From: Candidatus Aminicenantota bacterium
GTDB lineage: Bacteria; Acidobacteriota; Aminicenantia; UBA2199
Assembly (NCBI GenBank): GCA_020355945.1
Contig: CP070627.1
Location: 8,990,351-9,022,454, forward strand
Direction of reading: 5' to 3'
DNA length: 32,104 bases
This document shows, piece after piece, positions 1 to 10,700 of this stretch. A program made the position numbers and the translations under genes. Positions within the stretch are counted from its first letter, which is position 1. Each line of letters begins with the position of its first letter. Below the pieces are notes generated by a model. The model made no database searches. It saw only the letters and a program-made list of their open reading frames with translations, and had not been told where the DNA came from.

Positions 1-655
1 TTCATACCCCTGGTTACCGGCAGCAATGTTTCCAGGAAAAAAATATCAAAAGATATGGTGGTTAATGCCAGTATGCTTTTACCGGGTAGAAAATCAATGA
101 CAGATGCCATCCCGGTGATAAAGTTCACCGCATTTTTGTGCTGCACCATGACACCTTTGGGGTTCCCGGTGGAACCGGAGGTATAAATGACATATGCCGG
201 AGCCGCGGCTGTAGATTGCCGCGCCCTATTATCTATTTTTTCACCGGGAATTTCTCTATACAAGCTCTCATCAAAGATATCGATTATTTCCCCTGTAATA
301 AAAACCCCATCTTTAAATTTATCGATTAAATTCTTTTGGGTTACCAGGACACTGGTACTGCTTTTTTCGATTATATATTTTATTCTTGCTTCGGGATATT
401 CGGGGTCCAGGGGCAAATAGGTGCCTCCTGCTTTCAATATTCCCAATAATCCTGGCATCATGCGCATCGTCCGACTTACCATGATGGCTGCGATGGTCCC
501 GGGTTTAACACCGTTTTCCTTTAAATTAAAAGCCAATTGATCGGCTTTTTTATTTAATTCTCTGTAAGTAATATACTTTAAGGACTTCTCCATGGTCCAT
601 GGCCCATGGTCCATGCCAATTACAGCGATATGATCCGGGGTTCTTTCTACCTGTT
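1..655. repeat. Duplicated A-domain DNA, copy 1 (with 9011-9655)
   Basis: Bases 1-200 are almost identical to 9011-9210. A divergent patch follows at about 205-330, then near identity returns to about 640. It lies in coding sequence of the A domain. It ends with divergence in the C-A linker region, and the left end is cut by the window. A recent duplication or gene conversion is the simplest explanation. Confidence 0.85.
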
Positions 656-3600
656 CCCGGAACAATTCATGGAGGGTTTTATCTTTCGGGTATGTTGTTC
701 CTGTTTTATTAAAATCATACAATATCTGGTTTTTCTCTTCTTGGGGTATGATTTCTATTCCGGATAATTTTATTTGCGGGTTCTTCAAAACCAAAGAGAC
801 GATCTCTTTGAAATAGTTTATAAATCTCCGCACACTCTCTTCTTTAAACAATTTGGTACAATATTCAACTTTAAAAAGCAGGTGATTTTCACCTTCAAAT
901 CCAACCAATGTCAGGTCAAATTGTGATGTTGTTTTTTCATATTCATATGACTTCAGCTTCAGTCCTTTCCTCGCTGGTTCGGATATTGCAGCAGGCTGGA
1001 CCTGCAGCTCATTGTGTAATATAAACATAACATCAAACAGGGGACTGCGGCTTAAATCCCTATTTACTGTCACTTGTTCCACCAGGTCTTCAAAGGGATA
1101 GTCCTGGTTATCAAAGGCCTGCAGCGTCATATCTTTGACTTCCTGGAGAAACCAGGAAAAGGTTTTATGTTCTACCGGGTAGTTTCGCAGCGCCAATGTA
1201 TTTAAAAACATTCCAATAATGGGATGCAGGTCCGGATGCTTTCTCCCTGCTGTGGGTGTTCCCACCACAATATCTTCCTGGCCGCTTAATTTTGAGAGCA
1301 ATATATAATAAATCGAGAGAATGATCATAAATAGAGTTGCCTCCCGGGCCCGGGCCAATGTTTTTAACCCCTTTGCCTCTTTTGCACCTAACTCAAATCT
1401 AATCGTTTGCCCATCATAGCTTTGAAGCGCTGGCCTGGGATAATCAAGGGGCAAGTTCAATACGGGTACATCTGTCTCAAACTCCTTTATCCAGTATCCG
1501 GCTTGTTTTCTTAACACTTCATTTCCTTTATCCCGACGCCGCCACTCTGCGTAATCTTTGTATTGGATGGTTAATCCCGGTAATTCTTCTCCTCCAGGTG
1601 AATAGAGTGTCATAAACTCCTTAAGAAATATAGTTTGAGAGGTTCCATCATGGATGATATGATGCACATCTACTATCATGATGTACTTTTCATCTTCCTG
1701 TTCTATCATTCCCACTCTTATAAGCGGTGGCCGGGACAAATCAAAGGGGCGAATGAAGTTCTTTATCGTGCTGGTTACCAGTTGCCTGCTGCGGGCGGCA
1801 GGAGTTCTGTAAAGATCAAAATATTCAATTTCGAATTCCACCTCATCATGTATCCGCTGGACCGGCTCACGGTTAACCATTGCAAACGAGGTCCTGAAAC
1901 TTTCATGCCTCGCTGTTATTTGACGGAAGAGGGTTTCCAATTTTTCTTTATCAACCCCCCCTTCCAGGACCACTGATTCGGTGAGATTGTATCCCAAACT
2001 TCCCGGGTCCATTTGATGCAAGATATACAACCGCTGCTGTGCCGATGACAGTACATAGTATTCCTTTTTTTCAACGGGTTCTATAGAAAAAAACCGGGTC
2101 TTTTCAGCATGGCTGGTAATATATTGAGCCATTTGTTTTATGGTGGGCCGGTTAAAAAATTCAGCTAAGGGCACGTTCACATTTGAAGCTTTATGAATTC
2201 TTCCTCCCACCGAAAGAGCTTTTAATGAATCACCACCCAATTCAAAGAAATCATCCAGGATTCCCACCTCTTTAATACCCAGGAGTTCTTTCCAGGTTTC
2301 TGCCAGCATTTCTTCGGTTCCTGTTGTGGGAGCAACATATGGGGTATTCATTTCAGGTCGTGACAGGGTAGGGGTCCCCGTGTTTTCCCGTGCTTGACTT
2401 AAACGTTCCACCGCTGAAACTTCGCGCTCCCGGATACGAGTAAGTAGGTCTGCTGTGGATACCACCACTTGAGAATGTGACCTGCCCAGGATACGGCTGA
2501 AGGCATCAATACCCTCAGTGGGTAATATCCCATTTTTTAAAACATCCTCATGTGCCAATGGCCTGGAAAAGATGTCAAATTCATCAGTCTTAATATCCCC
2601 ACTGGTAAAATCCCCGGAAGCGGCCGAATGAATGCTCTTTTTTACCTCCGGGGAAACTCTCAACATGGCAAATCCTTCAATGTCCACGATTTCTTTTCCT
2701 TGTTCATCCATGAGGGTAACATCAAACTCCAGGAGATCGTTCCCATTGGTGCGGTTTTCCCGCAAACGGCTGTAACTAAAAAGCCTCCCGGGCAAATCCC
2801 CGCTTATGGTCAAGCGTTTATAAGATAAGGGGATGTAGGCATTTTTCTTATCCAGATGATGATAAAGAAATGCAGCAGCAGTGTCCAATAAAGCCGGGTG
2901 TAATTTATATATGAGAAGGTCAGGCCAAAGTTTTTCATCCAACTGCAAGAGAGCCAGGGCCTCATTTTTCCCATAATTGATACGCATCAAATTCTTCCAC
3001 CTGGGTCCAAAATCCAATAATCCCCCGGAGGATGTTGATGAGGACGGATTGTCTTCTTTCCTGTTAATAATGACCTCATAGTCCGAACAACGGGCTTTAA
3101 TTTCTTTGATATTATATGTTATGGGTTTTTGGGCAGGGATTTTAAAAATGTTTCCCACGGTATGGTTCAACTGACCGGGCATGTTCTTTTCGCGGTTATT
3201 GACCCGGCTGGTAATCGAAAAATGAAATCCCTGGTCTTGCTGCTTTAAAATCAATGCGATTTCCCTGGTTTCATCTTCCGGTATCATCAAGGGATTCCGG
3301 AATTGAACGTCCCTGATTTCAATGATTTCCTCCCCGGGGTTACCATTGTCTCTATGTGCTGCAAATGCCGCTCGAACCATTTCCAGGTATGCGGTCCCGG
3401 GAAGAAGACCTTTTTTATCCGGGGTGCGATGCTCATTCAACACCCAGTGTTTATTGAAATCCAGGCAGGTGAGATAGGCCACTTGCGAGGGTTCACCAGG
3501 GATATATTGATCCAGCAGGGGATGTCCTGATCGCCGGTTTTTTTCCCTTTGCTGACGGGCTGCTTCAACGGCCATCCCTACTGCCTGCCAGGTATCCCAA

Positions 3601-6600
3601 TTGATACTGACGGTAAAGGTGCTGTTTTCAGCGGTTTTATAATGGGCAAAAGCATCAAGAAAAGCATTGGCTGCATAATAGTCCACCTGTCCCAATATCG
3701 GCACCACCGAATTAATGGAGGAACAGAGAACAAAAAAATCAAGGTTTATATCTCTTAAAATATAATCCAGGACCAGTGTACCTTTTACTTTTGGTGCCAG
3801 GACTTTTTCCGCATCCTCCCGGTTTTTTCGCTGTATCACACCGCCGCCGGGAATTCCTGCACAGTGGATAACACCGTTAATCGTACCCCATTGGTCCCGG
3901 ACCCGGGAGATGACTGCCTGCATGGCATGATAATCGGAGACATCAGCACGAAAGACCAGGACTTCTGCTCCTGCTGCTTTGATTTCCTGCAATTTTTGTA
4001 TTTTCCGACTGGTTTCATCCTGCTGAGGGTGTGTCTGCAGCCACTGGTCCCACCGGTCTCCGGTTGGAAAGGATGAACGGCCAATGAGTACCAATCGGGC
4101 ATGAACGCTTCCGGCCAGGTGCTCTGCCAACACCAAACCAATACCTCCCAATCCCCCGGTTACCAGGTAAACTCCCTTCTCCCGCAAACATGGGATTTTA
4201 CCGGCAGCCCCTGTTAACAGCACCGGTTCAAAGGTTTGTACCAGCCGGTGCTGATGGCGATAGGCGATCATTTTATCCGGGTATGGGGATAACAGTTCGG
4301 CTGCCAATTGCCGGATGAGTCTTGTTTCTTCCCTGCTGCCCGGTCCGGGAAGCACGATATCAATACACTGGCAGCTTATATTGGGGTATTCCCGGGAGAT
4401 GGTCATTGCCGGCCCCAGGACTGTGGCTTTCTGCGGTTCCAACTCCTCTTCTCCTGTGGCTTCCTGCAGCCGGTTGGTCAGGACCACGATATGAATATTT
4501 TTTGTAATAGGCTGGTCCCCAATGGCCCGGGCCAGGTAAACAAGACTGTAAAATCCTCTTTCTTGATACGTTTCATACCTTTCAAATTCTTCACCCGGTT
4601 CTGCCCCGGGTTCCCTGCCCGCATCTTTACTTTTTGTCCCGGTAACATTCCATAAATGAACGATCCGTTCCGGGATTCTCCCCAGGGTGCCCAGTTCGGA
4701 TAGTAATGCCTGGTAATCGGGTAAATGCCCGGGATGTATGGTATAACGGCCGCGGCTGACCCGGGCAAACTCATGCCCGGGTTCAACAACAATCACACGA
4801 TCTTCATTCGTATGTTTACCCTGTCTTAACCACTCAATTAACCCACTACCGATGCCACAAGAATCCATAAAAAAGAGCTGTTTGATTTTGGCACCATCCG
4901 GGCTTTCCTCTATTAGCGGACCGGGTACCAGGGAACGTTTCCAGGAGGGGATATAGAACCAATCCTTTAGGTCTGTTCTTTTACCAGGCCGGATTTTTCC
5001 ATGGATTTTTTCACCAATCATGGCAAAGGGGTCTTTTGCCATCGGGTACTGCTGCCGTTCAAACGGATAGGTGGGCAGTGATACCCGCAGTCGTTTCTCA
5101 TGGGAATAATATTGCCGCCAATCAGGGGTTACGCTGTACAACCATAATTGACCGATTTTACTCAAAAGGTAACTGCTGTCTGTTTGGTTCTCCTTGGGGT
5201 GCCTGACCAGGTTGACTATTTTTTGCCGGGGTTTTCTATTGTTATGCTGCCTGACAAATGTGCTTAACCCTTGACCTGGTCCCACCTCGACAAAAACAAT
5301 ATTTTCCTTTTCCAGGAGTAAAGCCAGCCCCTGGGCAAACCGCACCGTACAGCGCAAATGGGCAGCCCAATAACCGGGATCAACCGCCTGGCCAGTGGTT
5401 ATCCATCCACCGGACACATTGGATATATAAGGCACTCCCGGTTCACTTAACTTTATTTGCTTGACGCTTTCTTTAAATGGGGCTAATATGGGGTCCATCA
5501 TGTTGGAATGAAATGCATGAGAGGTATGAAGTCGCCGGGTCTGACAGCCTTTTTGTTCCAATTGTTTTTCAAGCCTCTCAACAGCTTCACCGCTGCCTGC
5601 GACAGCACAATAGGACGAACTATTTACCGCTGCTAACGCCAGATCATCCCCCAGGAAAGGTGCTAATTCTTCTTCCGCCAGTGAAACACCGAGCATAGCA
5701 CCTTTGGGTAGATTTTGCATCAATTTTCCCCTTAATACCACCAACTTTAGAGCATCCTCCAGGGAAAACACACCGGACAAACAAGCCGCCACATACTCGC
5801 CGATACTGTGTCCAATCATGGCATAAGGCTTAATTCCCCAGTGAATCAATAATTTTGCCAGGGCATACTCGAATATAAAGAGAACCGGCTGTGTAATTTC
5901 GGTCTGGTTGATAAGAATGTCGGACCTGTCGGACCTGTCAGACTGGTCGGACCTGTCGGAGGGATAAATAATTTCTTTGATATCGTAACCCATTAATGAT
6001 TTTAATATTTCAAAGCAGCAGTCCATTTCTTCACGAAAAACCGGTTCTGTTCGATACAGGTCCAATCCCATATTCACATACTGTGCCCCCTGGCCGGGAA
6101 ACATAAAAATCACCTCTCGTTTTTCCATGTCTGAGCGGAATGTCAGGGGTTCCCGGCAAGGAGAGCCGGGACCAGGGGACAATGAACCTGCGCCGGAGGA
6201 TAAACATGCCATGGTTTCCGCTGCAGTGGCAGCCACCAGCATGCGCCTGTGTTTAAATACTTTTCGTCCCATTTGCAATGTATAAGCAGCATCAGCAAGG
6301 TTAATGCCTTGCTTTTTCTTTAAATCCTCCACGAAATTTTTGGTTACCTGGTCCAGGGCAGCGGCTGTTTTTGCTGAAAGAAGGATTAATTGGTATTTTC
6401 GATTAGACAAGGGGGCAAGCCCCCTTGTCCCCTCGGGGGCCTCTTCCAGGATCACATGGGCATTGGTACCCCCGATGCCAAAAGAACTAACACCCGCCCG
6501 CAGCGGATATTTATCATTTTTCCATTCCTTCAGCTCTGTATTGACATAAAAGGGACTGTTTTCAAAATCAATTTTCGGATTGGGAGTTTCAAAATGCAAA

Positions 6601-7760
6601 CTGGGGGGAATCATCCGCTGGCTTATGGCCAGTACAGTCTTTATAAAACCGGCAATACCTGCGGCAATATCCAGGTGACCGAAATTGGTTTTAACAGACC
6701 CGATGCCGCAGAAATGTCTCTGTTGAGTATTAAATGCCAGTTTTAATCCTTCAATTTCCACCGGGTCTCCAAGGGGGGTACCTGTGCCATGGGTTTCCAC
6801 ATAAGTGATACTTTCCGGCTCAACCCGCGCGATTCGCTGTGCCAGACGAATCACTTCCGACTGTCCTTCGATACTGGGTGCTGCATACCCCACTTTCCGG
6901 CTCCCATCATTATTGATGGCAGATCCCTTGATCACCGCATAAATATGATCTCCATCGCTAATGGCGTATTTAAGCCGTTTCAGCAGGACCATGCCAGCGC
7001 CATCGCCGAAAATAGTGCCTTTTGCCCGGGCATCAAAGGCCCGGCAATGTCCATCCGGGGAGGTTATCATCCCTTCTTGATAAAGATAGCCGTGTCTCAT
7101 CCTGGCTGCGGCAGTTGCACCCCCTGCCAGCGCCATTTTACATTCACCCGATAATACTGCCCGACAAGCCGTGTGTATCGCCACCAACGACGTAGAACAG
7201 GCAGTATAAATAGTGGTGCTGGGCCCCTTTAAATTCAACCGATAGGATATGGCCGTGGTTAAAAAATCTTTGTCAAACAACTGCCATCGGGCAAATCGTT
7301 CCGAACCACTGGTTGAATCGGATAACTGCCAGAATCCTTCCCATTGAAAGTTACCTGAAGCACCCGCATAAACTCCGATCAACTCTTTATATAATCCGGG
7401 ATTGTAACCGGAATCTTCCAATGCTTCCCAGGCGCATTCCAGGAGAATGCGCGCCTGGGGGTCCAATACTTCTGCTTCACTGGCAGTATAACCAAAAAAA
7501 GGAGCATCAAAACAATCAGCGTCGTCCATCAAAGGAACGGCTTTTATATAATGAGATTCTGACACCCTCCCCGGATCAATGCCAGCTTCCTCCAACCGGG
7601 TGTCACTAAAAAAGGTAATAGACTCTTCGCCTTCTTTTAGATTATTCCAGAATTCCTCGAGGTTTCGGGCACCGGGAAAACGCCCGGCTATGCCAATAAC
7701 CGCTACTTCCAGGCCTGTTACTGCTGAGCCGATTTCTCTTTTATTCACTTTATTCACCAT
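1..7760 (-). CDS. Hybrid type I PKS-NRPS, 3' end outside window
   Basis: The open frame starts at ATG 7760-7758 and runs off the left edge (about 2586 codons visible). I translated it directly from the minus strand. Domain order: KS (about residues 17-441, nucleophile C188 in TACSTS), AT (about 551-895, S652 in GHSIG), ketoreductase structural half then catalytic KR (about 1196-1390, Y1361 and N1365), dehydratase (about 1430-1700, H1444 and D1626), ACP (S1845 in GGDSL), condensation (about 1897-2340, HHIIHDG), and an adenylation domain from about 2361 that is cut after its A4 core. The ATG lies inside the end of the upstream gene (11-bp overlap, ATGGTGAATAA), which suggests translational coupling; GTG codons 1 and 4 codons later are alternative starts. 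It would extend the upstream chain by one reduced C2 unit and one amino acid. Family assignment is near certain; substrates are inferred. Confidence 0.95.
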   Translation of the reverse strand, partial: MVNKVNKREIGSAVTGLEVAVIGIAGRFPGARNLEEFWNNLKEGEESITFFSDTRLEEAGIDPGRVSESHYIKAVPLMDDADCFDAPFFGYTASEAEVLDPQARILLECAWEALEDSGYNPGLYKELIGVYAGASGNFQWEGFWQLSDSTSGSERFARWQLFDKDFLTTAISYRLNLKGPSTTIYTACSTSLVAIHTACRAVLSGECKMALAGGATAAARMRHGYLYQEGMITSPDGHCRAFDARAKGTIFGDGAGMVLLKRLKYAISDGDHIYAVIKGSAINNDGSRKVGYAAPSIEGQSEVIRLAQRIARVEPESITYVETHGTGTPLGDPVEIEGLKLAFNTQQRHFCGIGSVKTNFGHLDIAAGIAGFIKTVLAISQRMIPPSLHFETPNPKIDFENSPFYVNTELKEWKNDKYPLRAGVSSFGIGGTNAHVILEEAPEGTRGLAPLSNRKYQLILLSAKTAAALDQVTKNFVEDLKKKQGINLADAAYTLQMGRKVFKHRRMLVAATAAETMACLSSGAGSLSPGPGSPCREPLTFRSDMEKREVIFMFPGQGAQYVNMGLDLYRTEPVFREEMDCCFEILKSLMGYDIKEIIYPSDRSDQSDRSDRSDILINQTEITQPVLFIFEYALAKLLIHWGIKPYAMIGHSIGEYVAACLSGVFSLEDALKLVVLRGKLMQNLPKGAMLGVSLAEEELAPFLGDDLALAAVNSSSYCAVAGSGEAVERLEKQLEQKGCQTRRLHTSHAFHSNMMDPILAPFKESVKQIKLSEPGVPYISNVSGGWITTGQAVDPGYWAAHLRCTVRFAQGLALLLEKENIVFVEVGPGQGLSTFVRQHNNRKPRQKIVNLVRHPKENQTDSSYLLSKIGQLWLYSVTPDWRQYYSHEKRLRVSLPTYPFERQQYPMAKDPFAMIGEKIHGKIRPGKRTDLKDWFYIPSWKRSLVPGPLIEESPDGAKIKQLFFMDSCGIGSGLIEWLRQGKHTNEDRVIVVEPGHEFARVSRGRYTIHPGHLPDYQALLSELGTLGRIPERIVHLWNVTGTKSKDAGREPGAEPGEEFERYETYQERGFYSLVYLARAIGDQPITKNIHIVVLTNRLQEATGEEELEPQKATVLGPAMTISREYPNISCQCIDIVLPGPGSREETRLIRQLAAELLSPYPDKMIAYRHQHRLVQTFEPVLLTGAAGKIPCLREKGVYLVTGGLGGIGLVLAEHLAGSVHARLVLIGRSSFPTGDRWDQWLQTHPQQDETSRKIQKLQEIKAAGAEVLVFRADVSDYHAMQAVISRVRDQWGTINGVIHCAGIPGGGVIQRKNREDAEKVLAPKVKGTLVLDYILRDINLDFFVLCSSINSVVPILGQVDYYAANAFLDAFAHYKTAENSTFTVSINWDTWQAVGMAVEAARQQREKNRRSGHPLLDQYIPGEPSQVAYLTCLDFNKHWVLNEHRTPDKKGLLPGTAYLEMVRAAFAAHRDNGNPGEEIIEIRDVQFRNPLMIPEDETREIALILKQQDQGFHFSITSRVNNREKNMPGQLNHTVGNIFKIPAQKPITYNIKEIKARCSDYEVIINRKEDNPSSSTSSGGLLDFGPRWKNLMRINYGKNEALALLQLDEKLWPDLLIYKLHPALLDTAAAFLYHHLDKKNAYIPLSYKRLTISGDLPGRLFSYSRLRENRTNGNDLLEFDVTLMDEQGKEIVDIEGFAMLRVSPEVKKSIHSAASGDFTSGDIKTDEFDIFSRPLAHEDVLKNGILPTEGIDAFSRILGRSHSQVVVSTADLLTRIREREVSAVERLSQARENTGTPTLSRPEMNTPYVAPTTGTEEMLAETWKELLGIKEVGILDDFFELGGDSLKALSVGGRIHKASNVNVPLAEFFNRPTIKQMAQYITSHAEKTRFFSIEPVEKKEYYVLSSAQQRLYILHQMDPGSLGYNLTESVVLEGGVDKEKLETLFRQITARHESFRTSFAMVNREPVQRIHDEVEFEIEYFDLYRTPAARSRQLVTSTIKNFIRPFDLSRPPLIRVGMIEQEDEKYIMIVDVHHIIHDGTSQTIFLKEFMTLYSPGGEELPGLTIQYKDYAEWRRRDKGNEVLRKQAGYWIKEFETDVPVLNLPLDYPRPALQSYDGQTIRFELGAKEAKGLKTLARAREATLFMIILSIYYILLSKLSGQEDIVVGTPTAGRKHPDLHPIIGMFLNTLALRNYPVEHKTFSWFLQEVKDMTLQAFDNQDYPFEDLVEQVTVNRDLSRSPLFDVMFILHNELQVQPAAISEPARKGLKLKSYEYEKTTSQFDLTLVGFEGENHLLFKVEYCTKLFKEESVRRFINYFKEIVSLVLKNPQIKLSGIEIIPQEEKNQILYDFNKTGTTYPKDKTLHELFREQVERTPDHIAVIGMDHGPWTMEKSLKYITYRELNKKADQLAFNLKENGVKPGTIAAIMVSRTMRMMPGLLGILKAGGTYLPLDPEYPEARIKYIIEKSSTSVLVTQKNLIDKFKDGVFITGEIIDIFDESLYREIPGEKIDNRARQSTAAAPAYVIYTSGSTGNPKGVMVQHKNAVNFITGMASVIDFLPGKSILALTTISFDIFFLETLLPVTRGM
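591..617. repeat. Tandem heptamer GGTCCAT, A domain (left copy)
   Basis: Three 7-bp units, one with a C for T change, total 21 bp and keep the frame. They encode GMDHGPWTME, an insert in the N-terminal A-domain strand before ITYREL. Confidence 0.85.
5920..5960. repeat. Tandem 9-bp array in AT domain (left copy)
   Basis: About four and a half units of GTCGGACCT or a close variant. On the coding strand they give SDRSDQSDRSDRSD inside the AT, just before the conserved NQTE. Confidence 0.85.
6407..6428. repeat. 22-bp palindromic repeat, copy A (KS-AT linker)
   Basis: Two 10-base arms, ACAAGGGGGC and GCCCCCTTGT, flank AA. The repeat sits in coding sequence just after the KS (EEAPEGTRGLAPLS). It is read in the frame giving GTRGLAPL, as at the other sites. 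Confidence 0.85.
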
Positions 7761-10700
7761 ATGTCCCTACCAGCATCCCCATTGTTTCCTCCAGGTCGCC
7801 CACGACTTCATCAATTTGTCCATCCGTCATACCAGTCCCTGTATCTCCCTGCCCCAGGTACTGCAATAAGGATTCTATGGTAGGATATCTGAATATGGTA
7901 ATCACAGGAATATCCTTGCCAAGGGTTTCCTTTAATTTTTCGTTCAACTGGATGAGCCTCAAGGAATTCCCGCCCAGGTCAAAGAAATTATCGTATATGC
8001 CAATTTTATCCACATTAAGTACACCTCTCCAGAGTTGGGCAATTGTTTTTTCCTGGTCTGATCTCGGTGCCGCATAATTGGTACTCAATTGGGGACGAGA
8101 TTGGCCGGGATCTGGTAATGCTCGCCGGTTTATTTTCCCATTAGGGGTTAAAGGGATATTTTCTAAAAGTATAAAATAAGAGGGGATCATGTAAGGGGGC
8201 AATTGCCGGGCCAGATAGTCCCGCAGTTGATCCACATCAAACTCCTTTTCCTCCCCGGGAAATTCCGGGACAATATAGGCGGCCAAATAATTGTCGCCTT
8301 CTTTGACAGTTTTCGCTGTAACAACGGCTTCCTTGATACCTTTATGTCCCAGTAGTTGTTCTTCGATTTCCTCCAATTCAATGCGAAACCCCCTGATTTT
8401 GACCTGGTGGTCGAAGCGCCCTAAAAATTCGATTTCACCCCCGGGAAGCCACCGGACCAGGTCACCGGTTTTGTAGAGAATATAGGTCTTATAGGACTTA
8501 TAGGACCTATAGTGCCCGGGATTATTTTGGATTTGTAATTTGTAATTTATAAACTTTTCAGCGGTTAACTCAGGGTTATTTAAATATCCACTGGCCACAC
8601 CGTCACCTCCGATTAACAATTCCCCGGATACTCCCAGGGGTTGAATCCGGCTGTGCCTGTCAACGATGTATACCCGGGTATTGGCAATCGGTGAGCCAAT
8701 GGTCAACTCTCCTGTTTCGCACCGGGTTAAATCTTTGATGGTGGACCAAATCGTGGTCTCAGTGGGACCATAGACATTGTAAATTTTACCTGCGAACTTT
8801 TCTCTTACTTGCTCAAATAAATGAACCGGAAACGCTTCTCCACCGACAATCATTTCCGCTGCACTACTTAAATAATGTAAATTATCTTTGTAACTCAACA
8901 ACAATTGAAGCCTTGAGGGGGTCAACTGCAGCATATTGACTTGTTGAGAGAGGATTATTTCTTCCAATAACTGCGGGTCCTTTTGCTGTGCTTCATCAGC
9001 AATGAACACCTTCATACCCCTGGTTACCGGCAGCAATGTTTCCAGGAAAAAAATATCAAAAGATATGGTGGTTAACGCCAGTATGCTTTTACCCGGTAAA
9101 AAATCAATGACAGATGTCATCCCTTTGATAAAGTTCACTGCATTTTTGTGCTGCACTAAGACACCTTTAGGATTCCCGGTGGAACCGGAGGTATAGATGA
9201 CATATGCAGGAGCCAGGCTAGAACATTGGCGTGCCCTATAATCTTTTTTTTCACCGACAATTTCACCAGATAAGCGTTCAGCGAAAATATCAATCATTTC
9301 CCCTGCAAAGAGCATATCTTTACATTTATCGATTAAATTCTTTTGGGTTACCAGCACACGGGTACTGCTTTTTTCGATTATATATTTTATTCTTGATTCG
9401 GGATATTCGGGGTCCAGGGGCAAATAGGTGCCTCCTGCTTTCAATATTCCCAATAATCCTACCATCATGCGGATCGTCCGATTTACCATGATGGCCGCGA
9501 TGGTCCCGGGTTTGACACCTTTTTCCTTTAAATTAAAGGCCAATTGACCGGCTTTTTTATTCAATTCCCTATAAGTAATAGACTTTAAGGACTTCTCCAT
9601 GGTCCATGGTCCATGGTCCATGCCAATTACAGCGATATGGTCCGGGGTCTGTTCTGCCTGTTCGGCAAATAATTGGTAGATGGTCTTATCTTCGGGATAA
9701 TTGATGTTGGTGGCGTTAAAATCAATCAATAGTTGTTTTTTTTCCTTTTCGTCTATGATTTCAATATCTGACAATTTTTTATCCTGGATATGCTGTACAA
9801 CTGCCAAAATTTTCCTGGAATAGCCGATGAATCTCTCAATGGTTTTTTCTTTGAAAAGGGCCGTACAATAATCGATGTTAAACACCAATGTATTATCCGC
9901 CTCACGGCAGCCAAAATTCAAATCAAAGATGGACGTATGGGGATTAAATTTATACCTGGTTAACTTGAGTCCCTGGGTCCGGGTTTCCTGTATTTCGCCC
10001 CCCGGTGTCTCAAAATTATGCAGCCGGAACATCACATCAAAAATAGGATTTCGACTGGCATCCCGTTCGACCTTTAACCGGTCCACCAACTCTTCAAAGG
10101 GATAGTCCTGGTTTTCAAAAGCGTTGAGGGTTTGTTCTTTGATTTCTCCCAGGAATTCTCTAAAGGTTTTAGCACCACCGGGGTAATTTCTCAGTGCCAG
10201 GGTGTTGACAAACATGCCAATGATATGCTGCCAATCAGAATGTTTCCGGCCGGCCAATACCGTACCCACGACAATGTCTTCCTGTCCGCTGAGCTTCATT
10301 AATAAAACATTAATCGCAGCCAGGACCAGCATATACAGGGTTACCTTATTTTCTTTGGCTATAGTTTTTAGCGTATTGGTAATTTTTTCCTCCAGGACAA
10401 AATCCCATCGGCTGCCTTCATAACTTTGTACCAGGGGCCGGGGAAAATCCAGGGGTAAATTGAGCACAGGTATCTCATGGGAAAAGACGCCTAACCAGTA
10501 CTTTTCCTGTTCCTGTTTCCTGACCAACGCCGCCGGGCCAAACTGCCATTCCGCGTAATCTCTATACTGGAGCCGCAGTGCCGGTAATTCCTTCCCTCTT
10601 ACCCCATACAGCTCCATAAACTCTTTAAAAAATATCGCCATGGAGGTGCCGTCATAGACAATATGATGAATATCTACAACCAGGATGTATTTTCTCTCCT

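Larger units (their letters stand above)
1..2080 (-). other. NRPS C-A didomain, A truncated by window edge
   Basis: The condensation domain starts near YYVLSSAQQRLYILHQM and has an intact HHIIHDG catalytic motif at about 1655. The adenylation domain begins near position 680. Its A3 core (YTSGSTGNPKG) is at about 180, and the sequence ends just after the A4 core (SFDIFFLE). Only three selectivity positions are visible by hand alignment (D235, I236, L239). They match the complete A domain in the neighbouring gene, whose code is glycine-like. The DNA of this A segment is nearly the same as 9011-9655. Confidence 0.88.
2090..7725 (-). other. PKS module KS-AT-KR-DH-ACP (second copy)
   Basis: Boundaries are approximate. 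The KS keeps Cys188 and both His motifs (VETHGTGT and TNFGHL). The AT has the HAFHS signature usually linked to malonyl-CoA. The KR has TGGLGGIG and the Y1361/N1365 pair, but the LDD marker of B-type KRs is replaced by IPGG. The dehydratase follows the KR, the reverse of the usual DH-KR order. Its N-terminal histidine motif is irregular: nine residues separate H1444 from the proline where the usual HxxxGxxxxP has eight, and Asp occupies the usual Gly position. The second catalytic residue, D1626 in HPALLD, is present, so dehydration may be impaired rather than lost. No ER or methyltransferase is seen. Confidence 0.88.

Noticed and set aside
5920..5960. Tandem array as a CRISPR
   Set aside because: The 9-bp units are directly adjacent with no spacers and are in frame within a coding domain.
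6407..6428. Palindrome as a transcription terminator
   Set aside because: It lies deep inside an open reading frame, is translated, has only a 2-bp loop and no following T-run.
7750..7760. Frameshift joining the two hybrid genes into one
   Set aside because: A clean stop (TAA) and an overlapping ATG are present, and the T domain and the next KS are each complete, so two coupled genes fit better.
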